Below are positions 24,450 to 33,570 of a stretch of 64,000 nucleotides of DNA, in pieces (the first letter of the stretch is position 1; every line of letters begins with the position of its first letter). Position numbers and translations under genes: made by a program. The notes under the pieces are model-generated. The model was not told where the DNA came from. It was given only the letters and a program-made list of their open reading frames with translations, and did no database searches. The DNA comes from Phycisphaeraceae bacterium (lineage in GTDB: Bacteria; Planctomycetota; Phycisphaerae; Phycisphaerales; UBA1924), in NCBI GenBank assembly GCA_019636695.1, contig JAHBXD010000004.1, forward strand, positions 1-64,000. The letters are read 5' to 3'.

Positions 24450-25763
24450 TCAGAAGCCGCCCTTGAGCTGCTGTCTGCCGGCCTTTGCCTTGAGTCGCCG
24501 GAAGGCAGGATCCTGCTTGAGGATGTCTTCGGGGCTGCGGCGGTCGCCCTTGTCTTTGCCTTTGCCGCCGGATGGGCCGGAGGCGGGGCGCTCAGGCGGG
24601 GCCTTGGTCTGCTTGAGGCTCAGGCTGATTTTGCGTGTTCCCGACTCAATCTTGAGCACCTTGACCTTGATGATTTCGTCAGCGCGAACGACATCTTCAA
24701 CGCGGTTGACGCGCTTCCAGTCAAGCTCGCTGATGTGCACAAGCCCTTCGATGCCGGGCGCGACCTCGACGAAGCACCCGAACTCGGTAATGCTCTTGAC
24801 GCGGCCGGAGACTTCTTCACCCTCCTTGACCTCGTTCATCGCGGTCAGGAAGGGGTCTTCCTGAAGCTGCTTCATGCCGAGTGAGATGCGGTTGGCGTCC
24901 CAATCGAGCTTGAGGATGACCACGCGCACGGCCTGGCCTTCTTTGACGTATTTGGCGACGTTCTTCTCCGTCGGGGGGACGCGATCGTGCGTCATGTCTG
25001 AGATGTGCACGAGACCATCGACCCCGCCGAGATCGACAAAAGCCCCGAAGGACATGATTTTGCGGACTGTGCCGTCAACGGTCGCGCCTTCGCGAAGCGT
25101 GGACTGGAGGGCCTGCTTGCGCTGCTCGCGCTCCTGGGCGAGCAGGTTGCGGCGAGAGAGGATGATGTTGCCCTTGCCGCGTTTATCGACGCGCTCGACC
25201 TGGCAGGTCAGTTTTTCGCCGATGAGGGCGGAGAGGTCGGGAATGCGATCGAGGCCGACCTGGCTGGCGGGCAAAAAGGCGTGATGGCCCCCGGCAATCT
25301 CCATATCGAGGCCGCCCTTGTTGACGCCCACGACCTTGGCTTCGATGGTCTGCCCGGCTTCGAGGGTTTCCCAGTGGGCTTTCTGGACGGCGCCTGGGCG
25401 GGCGCAGATGAACAAACCGTCGTCATCGCGCTTTGTGACGACGAGTTCAATCGTTTCGCCGGGTTTGGGGAGCTCGGTCCCTTCGGGATACTGGGTGCGT
25501 TCGACGACGCCGAGTTCCTTCGGGCCGAACTCGATGAAGATGTCGCTCGGACCGACCGAGACGACCTTGCCCGTGCGATGCTCGCGACCGGCCTGGACCA
25601 CGCGAGGGCCTCGAATGGCGGGTTTGGCGGCAGACGCGGCGGGCGGAGCGGCGTTGAGCTGCTTTTCCATCGCCGCGTTGATTTCTGCGGCCAGCTCACG
25701 GCTGAGGGAAGGCGCTTCGCCTGCGGAAGGGTTGACGCTGGGGTGGTCCTGTGTCGGAGGCAT
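24450..25763 (-). CDS. S1-domain RNA-binding protein, ribosomal protein S1-like
   Basis: A 437-aa protein with four S1 (OB-fold) repeats from about residue 60 to 390; the last two have the canonical FGAFVDLGGVDGLVHISDM and FGCFVEVAPGIEGLVHISEL. A basic Lys/Arg-rich tail ends the protein. S1 proteins bind mRNA and aid initiation, which matters if many mRNAs lack an SD. E. coli S1 has six repeats, so this is a shorter form, and other S1-repeat proteins are possible. It lies 45 bases upstream of the KMO-KynB gene on the same strand. Confidence 0.85.
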   Translation of the reverse strand: MPPTQDHPSVNPSAGEAPSLSRELAAEINAAMEKQLNAAPPAASAAKPAIRGPRVVQAGREHRTGKVVSVGPSDIFIEFGPKELGVVERTQYPEGTELPKPGETIELVVTKRDDDGLFICARPGAVQKAHWETLEAGQTIEAKVVGVNKGGLDMEIAGGHHAFLPASQVGLDRIPDLSALIGEKLTCQVERVDKRGKGNIILSRRNLLAQEREQRKQALQSTLREGATVDGTVRKIMSFGAFVDLGGVDGLVHISDMTHDRVPPTEKNVAKYVKEGQAVRVVILKLDWDANRISLGMKQLQEDPFLTAMNEVKEGEEVSGRVKSITEFGCFVEVAPGIEGLVHISELDWKRVNRVEDVVRADEIIKVKVLKIESGTRKISLSLKQTKAPPERPASGPSGGKGKDKGDRRSPEDILKQDPAFRRLKAKAGRQQLKGGF

Positions 25764-25959
25764 GAGGTGGTCTCGAACTGGCGGCGATTCGGGCGCCGGC
25801 TCCCGGTGTGCAGCGGCTAGTGTACGCCCCCGCGGGTGAGGGCCGAAGGGTTTTTGCGCGGGCGGAAGCGTGGACGGTTTGTGAGCATATCGAAGCGGAG
25901 AGTATCGGGGGTTCGGGAGAACGCCGAGCGGGTGCTGTGCAGCCGAGCCGGGGGAAGCC

Positions 25960-27003
25960 TTACATGAACTCCTGGATGGCGCGGACGATGCGCTCAGCGA
26001 CGCGGACATTGACCAGCCCGGCCTCGGCGTCGATGGGAGGGGGGTTGCCGCTCCGGACGGCTTCGAGAAAGGCCTCGATTTCGGCGACGATCGGTTCCGT
26101 ATCGTCGATGGCGAGTTCTTCATAATTCACGAGGTCAGCCCATTTCAGGTCGGTCAGATCGACGCCTCGGCGAAGCTGCTCGGCGACCTCGCGAAGTTGG
26201 ATTTCATTGGCGATGCGCCGGATGATGATGCCTTTTTTCGCGCCGTAATCGATCTTGATATAGGCGTTTTCCCCGGTGATCCGCGTCACCCGCTCGGTTT
26301 TGAGCGCCAGGCGGCTGGCGGTGATGTTTGCGACGCACCGGCCGTGAGGAAGATCCCATTGCAGGCGGGCGTTGCAAAGGTCTTCGTGCTGGGTCACGAC
26401 CTTTACGCCCGCCGCACGGATGTCGCTCGGTTCGCGTCCGCCCATGAGCCAGAGCACGACGTCGAGGTCGTGGATCATCATGTCCATGACGACGCCGATA
26501 TCGACGCTGCGGAAGGTCATGGGGCTGACGCGGTGGACCTCGATAAATCGGGGAACGACCTGTCGGCCGTCCTGGGTCGCCCGCTGCATCGCCCGCATGA
26601 CGGGGTTGAACCGCTCGATATGGCCGACCATGAGGATGGCGCCATGCTCCTCGGCGATGCGCTTCATCACTTCGGCCTGTTCGCCGTTTTCAGCGAGGGG
26701 CTTCTCGACCAGGCACGCCACGCCCGCGCGGAGAAAAGGCTCGGCAACGCGGCGGTGGAGTGTGGTGGGCACGGCGATGCTGACCGCCTGCACACCGGCA
26801 TCGATGAGTTCGGCTTCGCTTTGAAAAACCGGAACGCCGTGGCGCTCGCCCACTTCGGCTGCCCGTTCCGGGCTGGAATCCATGACACCGACAAGTTCAC
26901 AGGCCTGGTGCCCGGCGTAGACCCGCGCGTGATGCCGACCCATGCGGCCGACGCCTACGGCGGCACACCGAACGCGGCGGGTTTCGCTGGCGTCTGCAGT
27001 CAA
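25960..27003 (-). CDS. Gfo/Idh/MocA family NAD(P)-dependent oxidoreductase
   Basis: A 347-aa protein. It has an N-terminal Rossmann fold (CAAVGVGRMGRHHARVY), then EKPLAENGEQAEVM with the family EKP motif, GHIERFNPVMRA and DMMIHDLDVVLWLMG with the conserved His/Asp pair. Relatives oxidise or reduce sugar rings, often nucleotide sugars for surface glycans. The start is a TTG at 27003 with GGAG 8 bases upstream. It is followed by the S1 gene 196 bases on and preceded by thioredoxin at 32 bases. Confidence 0.88.
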   Translation of the reverse strand: MTADASETRRVRCAAVGVGRMGRHHARVYAGHQACELVGVMDSSPERAAEVGERHGVPVFQSEAELIDAGVQAVSIAVPTTLHRRVAEPFLRAGVACLVEKPLAENGEQAEVMKRIAEEHGAILMVGHIERFNPVMRAMQRATQDGRQVVPRFIEVHRVSPMTFRSVDIGVVMDMMIHDLDVVLWLMGGREPSDIRAAGVKVVTQHEDLCNARLQWDLPHGRCVANITASRLALKTERVTRITGENAYIKIDYGAKKGIIIRRIANEIQLREVAEQLRRGVDLTDLKWADLVNYEELAIDDTEPIVAEIEAFLEAVRSGNPPPIDAEAGLVNVRVAERIVRAIQEFM

Positions 27004-27035
27004 TCGCGGTGCTCCGGAGGGGGGGACGACGCGGG

Positions 27036-27371
27036 TTACTGCCCGACGGCCTCGTTCAGGACGGCGGTCAGCTCCTCCTCGCTCTTCAACCCGAGCATTT
27101 TCTTCACGGCCTTGCCGTCTTTGAAGATGATGATGGTCGGGATGCTGGCGATGCCGAAGCTCGCGGCGATCTGGCGGTTTGAGTCAATGTCGATTTTGCC
27201 GACCTTGACCTTGCCGGCGAAACGGTCGGCCAGAGCATCAATGGTGGGACCGAGCATGCGGCAGGGCATGCACCACTCCGCCCAGAAATCGACAAGGACG
27301 GGCACGGACGAACCAAGCACTTCTTTCTGGAAGTTCGCGTCCGTGAAGTGCTCCACATTGGCGCTGGCCAT
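27036..27371 (-). CDS. trxA: Thioredoxin
   Basis: A 111-aa protein with the complete thioredoxin fold (VLVDFWAEWCMPCRMLGP, KVKVGKIDIDSN, IASIPTIIIFKDG). The active site is WCMPC in place of the usual WCGPC, so its redox potential may differ. It reduces disulfides in the cytoplasm. AGGAG is 9 bases before the ATG at 27371 and only 3 before the in-frame ATG at 27377, so the former is preferred. Confidence 0.93.
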   Translation of the reverse strand: MASANVEHFTDANFQKEVLGSSVPVLVDFWAEWCMPCRMLGPTIDALADRFAGKVKVGKIDIDSNRQIAASFGIASIPTIIIFKDGKAVKKMLGLKSEEELTAVLNEAVGQ

Positions 27372-27421
27372 CGGCATCGTCTCCTACGAGCGCGGTCGAT
27401 TCCGACCGCCCCCCTGATCGT

Positions 27422-28324
27422 CTAGTCTAGCGCCCGACCCGTCGGCGGGGGGGCGTTCAGCCCGGAGAGACCCGCGAGCATGGCCAAGGCCTGCACGTGG
27501 GGGGCTACATCGTGAACCCGCACCAGGCGAGCTCCATTCCTGACATGTTCAATCGAAGCGGCCAGGGTTCCCGCCAGGCGCTCGTCAGGGGTTGAATCGC
27601 GCCCGAGGGCCACGCGCCCTATGAAACTTTTTCGACTCAGGGCGGAGAGCACCGCATACCCCTCAGAAGCCAGCTCGCCCGTACGTTTGATGAGTTCGAG
27701 GTTCTGCTCGACGCTTTTGCCGAACCCGAGGCCGGGGTCGATCACGATCGCTTCCTTCGAAATGCCTGCGGCCAACGCGGCGCGTGCCTGTGAAACAAGG
27801 AAGGCTCGGACCTCGGCAACGACATCGACGTAGGTGGGGGAGCGCGCGTATTGGTCGGAATAGCGATCGGTTTCCGGCGGAACGAGGCGATGCATAAGGA
27901 TGATGCCCGCCTGGTGACGAGCAACGACGTCGAGCATTTCGGGGTCTTCGGTGGCACCGGAAACGTCGTTGACCGCGTCTGCGCCGGCGTCGAGGGCGGC
28001 GTCGGCCACCGCGGCGCAGGTGGTATCGACACTGATGGGCAGTTCGCGGATCTCTGGCGGACCCTGACGAATCGCACGAATCGCGGGGATCAGACGCTCG
28101 GCCTGCTCGCGTGCCGGAACGCGCGAAGCTCCCGGTCGGGTCGACTCGGCCCCGAGATCGAGCATCGCGGCCCCCTCGGCGGCGAACTGCCGGGCGGATT
28201 CGAGAAGCCCACCGAGTTCGCCCACCCGACTTCCGGCGTAAAAACTGTCGGTGGTGAGATTCAGGATCGCGATGACCGGAATCGGCCGAAGCGCGAGCGA
28301 GCGAGCGTGGCCGAGCCTCCACAT
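27422..28324 (-). CDS. folP: Dihydropteroate synthase
   Basis: A 300-aa TIM-barrel enzyme joining p-aminobenzoate to hydroxymethyl-dihydropterin diphosphate in folate synthesis. Family motifs: ILNLTTDSFYAGSR, MLDLGAESTRPGA, VDTTCAAVADAAL, NDVSGATED, MHR, IDPGLGFGKSVEQNLELI, LSRKSFIG and RVHDV. TAGCAT lies 5 bases before the ATG with no SD. It is followed 44 to 50 bases on by thioredoxin. Confidence 0.95.
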   Translation of the reverse strand: MWRLGHARSLALRPIPVIAILNLTTDSFYAGSRVGELGGLLESARQFAAEGAAMLDLGAESTRPGASRVPAREQAERLIPAIRAIRQGPPEIRELPISVDTTCAAVADAALDAGADAVNDVSGATEDPEMLDVVARHQAGIILMHRLVPPETDRYSDQYARSPTYVDVVAEVRAFLVSQARAALAAGISKEAIVIDPGLGFGKSVEQNLELIKRTGELASEGYAVLSALSRKSFIGRVALGRDSTPDERLAGTLAASIEHVRNGARLVRVHDVAPHVQALAMLAGLSGLNAPPPTGRALD

Positions 28325-28329
28325 GGCCG

Positions 28330-28335
28330 ATGCTA
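28330..28335 (-). promoter_or_regulatory. TAGCAT -10-like box before folP
   Basis: The minus strand reads TAGCAT, cggcc, ATG. It sits in the 16-base space after the upstream glycosyltransferase stop, which suggests folP has its own promoter. Confidence 0.4.
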
Positions 28336-28340
28336 GGGAG

Positions 28341-29552
28341 TCAGCGGCGAACGACTGCGATCGGCTCGGAGTCGTAGAAACGGATCACATGGACGCCGCG
28401 ATGCCGCAACGGCGCTGATCGCGCCCAAACCTGCTCTTCGAAGCGGTCGGTAGAGATGAGCGCGACATCGCCAGGCTGGAGTTGGTCGGGTGCTCGAACA
28501 GTGTGATCGAGAACATCGCGTCCGGCCAAGTTGTCATCGACCAGACCGTGGACATGCAACCCGGCCTTCCTGGCATGCTCGAGCACCCATCGCGAGTGAT
28601 TGCCCGCGCCCCAGAGCCAGACGCCGTCTATCCCCTCAACGCGCAATTCTTGCACTATTTCGCGAAGTCTGGCTTTGCGACAGGCCTCGTGCGCCTTGCG
28701 TTCGCCAAGAGGTTGCAACCATTGGTTCCAGAGCCAGAGCGCAAGACCCGTACGCGATGGGCCGGCGACATCGAGCGCGTGCTCGATCTCAGTCGTCGCC
28801 TGGGAGTTTCCTTGAAAGACATGGTTGACCACCCCCCAGAACAGGCGGGAATCGCCTTCGGGCAACGCATTCCAAGCGGAGAGGAAGATGGTTGATGATG
28901 CCGCAGCCTGGGCTTGGGAAGTGCAGAATGGGGCTTGGGTGCGAAGTTGATGGCGGTAGATGGTCTGGGGTACGGCGCCGATGCGTGCGCCTGCGCGGAG
29001 CAAACGGAGCCAAAGTTCCCAGTCTTGGGCCTTGTCGAGCCTGGGGTCGTAGCCACCGACCGACAGGAGCACACTGCGTCGGAGCATGACCGATCCGTGC
29101 GCGAGGCAATTGGCGAGATGGAGTTGCCAGGCAAGACGACTGGGGTCGGTTGGGGGGCGGATGGTGACTCGGGTTTGTCCGGAAGGTTCGAGGACATCCC
29201 ATGCGCCGCCGACGGCGGCGAGGTGGGGGTGGCGCTGCAGAAGTTGTGTCTGGAGCCTGAAGCGTTCAGGTGCGGAGGTGTCGTCGTCGTCCATTCGTGC
29301 GAGGAGTTCGTAGCGGGCGTGGAGTGCCCCGAGGTTGAGTGCCGCGGCGAGGTTGGGATAGGGGGTTTCCAGGGCGCGGAATCGGGGGTCTTCGGCGACG
29401 AGCGCGGTGATTCTCGGACGATCGGCGGCAGGAAGGCCGTTGAGGATCAAAAGGACTTCGAAGTCCTGAATTGTTTGGGTCGTGATGGAGGCAAGGGCGC
29501 GGGCGAGTCCTGGGCCGGCTCGGGATATGGGTAGGAGGACGGAGATTGTCAT
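28341..29552 (-). CDS. Family 2 glycosyltransferase with C-terminal Rossmann-like domain
   Basis: A 403-aa protein. Residues 1-220 are a GT-A domain: ISVLLPISRAGPGLARAL, LARMDDDDTSAPERF with the metal-binding Asp cluster, and DKAQDWELWLRLL. A spacer leads to a C-terminal part (from about 300) with WLWGAGNHSRWVLEHARKAG and VDDN, a dinucleotide-binding-like fold also attached to other sugar-modifying proteins. It probably adds sugars to a surface glycan. It is divergent from the GT4 gene at 29734. Confidence 0.85.
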   Translation of the reverse strand: MTISVLLPISRAGPGLARALASITTQTIQDFEVLLILNGLPAADRPRITALVAEDPRFRALETPYPNLAAALNLGALHARYELLARMDDDDTSAPERFRLQTQLLQRHPHLAAVGGAWDVLEPSGQTRVTIRPPTDPSRLAWQLHLANCLAHGSVMLRRSVLLSVGGYDPRLDKAQDWELWLRLLRAGARIGAVPQTIYRHQLRTQAPFCTSQAQAAASSTIFLSAWNALPEGDSRLFWGVVNHVFQGNSQATTEIEHALDVAGPSRTGLALWLWNQWLQPLGERKAHEACRKARLREIVQELRVEGIDGVWLWGAGNHSRWVLEHARKAGLHVHGLVDDNLAGRDVLDHTVRAPDQLQPGDVALISTDRFEEQVWARSAPLRHRGVHVIRFYDSEPIAVVRR

Positions 29553-29733
29553 AGGGATGAGATCGACCCATGATGGGGTGAAAGACCGAAATTTGCGTGA
29601 CGGGCCGGTTCCTGCTGGCCGATGTAGCGCGGATGCCTTCCGTCACCTGGGAAAATCCCCGGAAGAACAGAATGGGATGCCTGGGGTTCCGGAAGGTACT
29701 GGAAGCCGAGCATGCTGGAGGGGCGGTCGGATC

Positions 29734-31125
29734 ATGACGCATGAACTCGCGGATGCTTTGGTCCTGGTGCTCCCGCGCGGGGAGTCTTTGGCTTCATGGG
29801 CTCATCGCGGACTATTGGAGCGAGAGTGGGCGATCGTGGCCGGGGTCTCGCCTCGGTACGGGCGCGTGGTGGTGGTTTCTGAAGGTGGCGAGGTTGAGCG
29901 TGCGATCGGGAGGACACTGCGCCCGGCCGCGGATGTGGTGTGCAATGAGGAGGCGAGTGCGCGAGAGAGTTTTCTGGCCTCGGCGCCCTCGCGCGTGGTG
30001 GGTGTGCTGGGGCGGGTGAAGAGTGTTCTGATCAAGACGGTCCAGATGCAAGGGTCGGAAGTTGCGGTCAGGATTGCGCGCGCGCTTCGGGACGAAGGCA
30101 TCCGAACTGGATTGGTGGTGCGGGGAGAGTATTTGTGTTCGCGGTTTCTGGCGTACGAACAGGGCCAGTCGTCAGAGGCGGTGCTGGCCGCGGCGGCAGA
30201 AGAGGGGGAAGCCTGCCGCGCGGCGGACGTGGTGGTGGGGACGAGCCGAGCGATGGTGGGGGATTTGTCATGGCGGAGCGGGCTGACGGCTGACCGAACG
30301 GCGTTGATCCCGAACCATGTGCTTGAAGTGGAGTTGCCGGCGTTGGCGGAGGATCGGCTTGAGGATGAGGTGTTGTATGCCGGGCCGCTGGTGCGTCGGA
30401 AGCGCGTGGATATCTTGATCGAAGCGATGTCGCTTCTGCCGGATGAGGTGCGCGAGCGGGTGCATTTGACCTTGATCGGAGATGGTCCGGAGCGGAGCGT
30501 GCTGGCCGGGCAGGCACGGGCACTCGGTGTGGATGTGCGATTCGAGGGGTGGGTGGCGCATCCGGTGGTGCTTGAGCGTTTGCGCCGGTGCACGGTGTAT
30601 GCGCAGGCTTCGGAGCTTGAGGGGCACCCCAAGTCGGTGATTGAAGCCATGGCGGCAGGTGCGGCGGTGGTGGTTGCCGAATCGCCCGGGCTCGGCTCGA
30701 CGATCGAGCACGGGTTGTCGGGGCTTCGTTTGCCGCTCTCTGCCGAGGCGTTCGGTCGGACGATCGAAATGCTTTTGATGGATGCGGAGTTGCGATCGAG
30801 CCTGGGTATGGCGGCATCGCGGCTTGTGCGTGATCGGATGAGCGTGCAGCGCGTGGTAGAACTCGAGCTTGAGGTGCATGCGCGGGCGATGGCGCGTGCA
30901 GGCGCCGGGGTGATGCTGCCTTCGGCGGGGGTTCGTTTTGATCCGGAACTTCTCCGGGGGACGGCTACGGAACAAGCCTCGGCATGGCGCAGGGCGATTG
31001 AGGGGTTTGCGCTCGGGCTTGGACCTGCCGCGCGGACATCATTCGTGCTGGCACTGCAACGGCAGATGGGGTCGCTCGGAGCGCCGGAGGATTCCTCGCG
31101 CGAGTGTCGACCGGACGCGGCGTAG
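29734..31125 (+). CDS. Family 4 (GT-B) glycosyltransferase
   Basis: A 463-aa protein. The C-terminal GT-B half has LYAGPLVRRKRVDILIEAM, LTLIGDGPERSVL, VRFEGWVAHPVVLERL and ASELEGHPKSVIEAMAAGAAVV with the ExxxxxxxE motif of the family. The N-terminal half is the acceptor domain. GGAGGGG lies about 11 bases before the ATG at 29734. The longer frame to 29482 lies opposite the GT2 gene and looks non-coding. It belongs to the glycan cluster 28341-36171. Confidence 0.85.
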   Translation: MTHELADALVLVLPRGESLASWAHRGLLEREWAIVAGVSPRYGRVVVVSEGGEVERAIGRTLRPAADVVCNEEASARESFLASAPSRVVGVLGRVKSVLIKTVQMQGSEVAVRIARALRDEGIRTGLVVRGEYLCSRFLAYEQGQSSEAVLAAAAEEGEACRAADVVVGTSRAMVGDLSWRSGLTADRTALIPNHVLEVELPALAEDRLEDEVLYAGPLVRRKRVDILIEAMSLLPDEVRERVHLTLIGDGPERSVLAGQARALGVDVRFEGWVAHPVVLERLRRCTVYAQASELEGHPKSVIEAMAAGAAVVVAESPGLGSTIEHGLSGLRLPLSAEAFGRTIEMLLMDAELRSSLGMAASRLVRDRMSVQRVVELELEVHARAMARAGAGVMLPSAGVRFDPELLRGTATEQASAWRRAIEGFALGLGPAARTSFVLALQRQMGSLGAPEDSSRECRPDAA

Positions 31126-31217
31126 GGGTCGGGAAAAGCCCGAAGGGGGGGTCTTGTCGGTCGGGGGGGTATGCTGTCGCGGCGGCGAAGGACCGCCGCC
31201 TTCGGAGGACTCCAGAC

Positions 31218-32675
31218 TTGGCCACGGAAGACCCAGTGCAGACACGACCGTCGCGCAAGACCGATGCGGAGGACGTGAAGCATTTCGTACTGGACACGAA
31301 CGTGCTGCTGCACAACCCGGATGCACTGTTCGTGTTCAAAGAGCACCATGTGATCATTCCGTTCCCGGTGATCGAGGAACTGGATTCGATGAAGCGTCGT
31401 GAGGACGACATCGGCCGGAGCGCGCGGCAGGCGATTCGTCACCTGGACCGACTTCGGCTTGCGGGGCGGTTGATTGAGGGTGTTTCCTGGTCGGTGCTCG
31501 GGGTGAAGTTCGCAACGGGACCGGAGGGGCGAACGGGGACGATCCGGATTGATGTGGCGGAATATGACCGTCCGAGCGTGATCGAGGCGGCATCGCCTGA
31601 TAACCGGATTATCGCGGTGGCGTATGACCTGCATCGTCAGGGGCACCAAGCGGTTTTCGTGAGCAAGGATCTTTCAGCGCGCATCAAGAGCGATTCGCTG
31701 GGGATCAAGACGGAGGATTTCGAGAATCAGAAAGTTGATGCCGACCGGCTGTATATCGGGTATGTCACGCTCGACATCGAGGGGGAGCTGATCGACGAGT
31801 TGTACAAGGAGCGGATGCTGAGCATCGAGCGTCTGCGCGAAGCGTTGACGAGCGTGGATGAGGATGGGCAGGAATCGGTGCGGGAACTGAACGCGAACGA
31901 GTTCGCCGTTCTGAAGAACCGCGACAAGCCGACGCACACGGCGATCGGTCGGCGCCTGGCGGACACCGCGCACCTTATCCCCGTGGCGGACAAGCGCAAG
32001 CCGGTGTTCGGGCTGGCCGCGCGTAACGTGCAGCAGACGATGGCGCTGGACCTGCTGATGGACGACAGCGTGCAACTCGTGACACTGTTGGGATCGGCGG
32101 GAACGGGCAAGACGCTGCTGGCGATCGCGGCGGGCATGGCCAAGGTGTTCAGTGAAGAGCGGTATGACAAGCTTCTGGTGGCGCGGCCGATCATGCCGCT
32201 GGGGCGGGATATCGGGTATCTGCCCGGGAGTAAGGACGAGAAGCTCGAAGCGTGGATGCAGCCGATTTTTGACAATCTGAGTTACCTGATGAGCACACGC
32301 GGGGCGCATCTTCAGGCGCCGGAGAGCCACACGCCCGAGCAACGCATCGACAAACTCATGGCCGACGGGCGGCTGGTGCTGGAGCCGCTGACGTACATTC
32401 GCGGCCGGAGTATTCCACACCAGTTCATGGTGGTGGATGAGGCGCAGAACCTGACGCCGCACGAGGTGAAGACGATTATCAGCCGGGTGGGGGAGGGGAC
32501 GAAACTGGTGCTGACGGGCGACATCGGCCAGATTGACAACCCGTATCTTGATTCGTCAAGCAACGGTCTTTCGTACGCCGTGGAGAAAATGAAGGGGCTT
32601 GGGATCGTGGGGCATATCACCCTTGCGCGGAGCGAGCGGAGCGAACTGGCGAGTTTGGCGACAAGCAGGTTGTAG
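31218..32675 (+). CDS. PhoH-family ATPase with N-terminal PIN domain
   Basis: A 485-aa protein. Residues 18-150 are a PIN RNase domain (HFVLDTNVLLHNP, VIEELD, DNRIIAVA). The C-terminal half is a PhoH ATPase with Walker A GSAGTGKT, VARPIMPLGRDIGYLPG and Walker B FMVVDEAQN. PIN-PhoH proteins are RNA-helicase/RNase toxins or RNA-processing factors. Start is a TTG at 31218 with GGAGG about 9 bases upstream. Confidence 0.92.
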   Translation: MATEDPVQTRPSRKTDAEDVKHFVLDTNVLLHNPDALFVFKEHHVIIPFPVIEELDSMKRREDDIGRSARQAIRHLDRLRLAGRLIEGVSWSVLGVKFATGPEGRTGTIRIDVAEYDRPSVIEAASPDNRIIAVAYDLHRQGHQAVFVSKDLSARIKSDSLGIKTEDFENQKVDADRLYIGYVTLDIEGELIDELYKERMLSIERLREALTSVDEDGQESVRELNANEFAVLKNRDKPTHTAIGRRLADTAHLIPVADKRKPVFGLAARNVQQTMALDLLMDDSVQLVTLLGSAGTGKTLLAIAAGMAKVFSEERYDKLLVARPIMPLGRDIGYLPGSKDEKLEAWMQPIFDNLSYLMSTRGAHLQAPESHTPEQRIDKLMADGRLVLEPLTYIRGRSIPHQFMVVDEAQNLTPHEVKTIISRVGEGTKLVLTGDIGQIDNPYLDSSSNGLSYAVEKMKGLGIVGHITLARSERSELASLATSRL

Positions 32676-32694
32676 GTGAAGCGGGAAGCGCCGC

Positions 32695-32700
32695 TATGCT
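32695..32700 (+). promoter_or_regulatory. TATGCT -10-like box before the GT2 gene
   Basis: TATGCT, ctttca, ATG at 32707. The six-base spacer matches the leaderless pattern. Confidence 0.4.
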
Positions 32701-32706
32701 CTTTCA

Positions 32707-33450
32707 ATGCTTCTGGCCGTCGTCATCCCTGCCTATAACGAGCGCGAGCTGCTGCCGCGGCTGATCGAGCGATTGGATGCGACGCCGCCGCCGATGGGGC
32801 CTGGTGGGCCGGTGGAGCGGCGGATTGTGCTGGTTGATGACGGGTCGAAGGACGGCACAGGGGACATTGTGCGGGAGCTTGGGAAACGGGAAGATGTGAC
32901 GGCGATCGTGCACGAGCGGAACACGGGTAAGGGCGGCGCCTTGCGAACGGGGTTTAAGGCGGCGATGGCGTTCGGCGCGGATGTGGTGATCGTGCAGGAT
33001 GCGGACCTCGAGTATGACCCGTCCGACCATGCGCTCGTGCTTGCCCCGATCCTTGATGGACGAGCCGATGCGGTGATCGGCTCGCGTTTCATCGGGCATA
33101 CGCACCGAGTGCTGTATTACCGGCACTACCAGGCAAACCGGTTTCTGACGATGGTCAGCAACATGCTGACCAACCTGAACCTGAGCGACATCGAGTGCTG
33201 CTTCAAGGCGTTTTCCAGGCCGGTGCTCGAACGGCTGGAGATCCGCGAGAAGCGGTTCGGCGTTGAACCTGAGACTGTGGCGAAGCTCGCGAAGATGCGC
33301 CTGCCGCGAGAGGGGGGCGTGCGGGCGCTCCGGATTTATGAAGTCGCGGTGAGTTATGCGGGTCGGACGTATGCCGAGGGGAAGAAGATAACCTGGCGTG
33401 ACGGGGTGAGCGCGCTGCGGTGCATCGTGCGATACAACCTGTTTCGGTGA
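32707..33450 (+). CDS. Family 2 glycosyltransferase (dolichyl-phosphate-mannose synthase-like)
   Basis: A 247-aa single-domain GT-A enzyme: AVVIPAYNERELLPRLIERL, VLVDDGSKDGTGDIV, NTGKGGALRTGFKAA, VVIVQDADLEYDP and DIECCFKAFSR. Enzymes like this move a sugar from a nucleotide onto a lipid carrier. It has no C-terminal membrane helices, so it would be cytoplasmic or peripheral. It is convergent with the PHP-GT fusion. Confidence 0.88.
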   Translation: MLLAVVIPAYNERELLPRLIERLDATPPPMGPGGPVERRIVLVDDGSKDGTGDIVRELGKREDVTAIVHERNTGKGGALRTGFKAAMAFGADVVIVQDADLEYDPSDHALVLAPILDGRADAVIGSRFIGHTHRVLYYRHYQANRFLTMVSNMLTNLNLSDIECCFKAFSRPVLERLEIREKRFGVEPETVAKLAKMRLPREGGVRALRIYEVAVSYAGRTYAEGKKITWRDGVSALRCIVRYNLFR

Positions 33451-33570
33451 CGGAGCGGGATCCGGATTTCTGATCCAGTGATCGTGCCTTCCGCTCGCTG
33501 AGTGCGCGCCTTGGTGATAACGCGGGGTGATGTACGCAACAGGGGGCGCGGGATTGATGCGCGGCCGGTG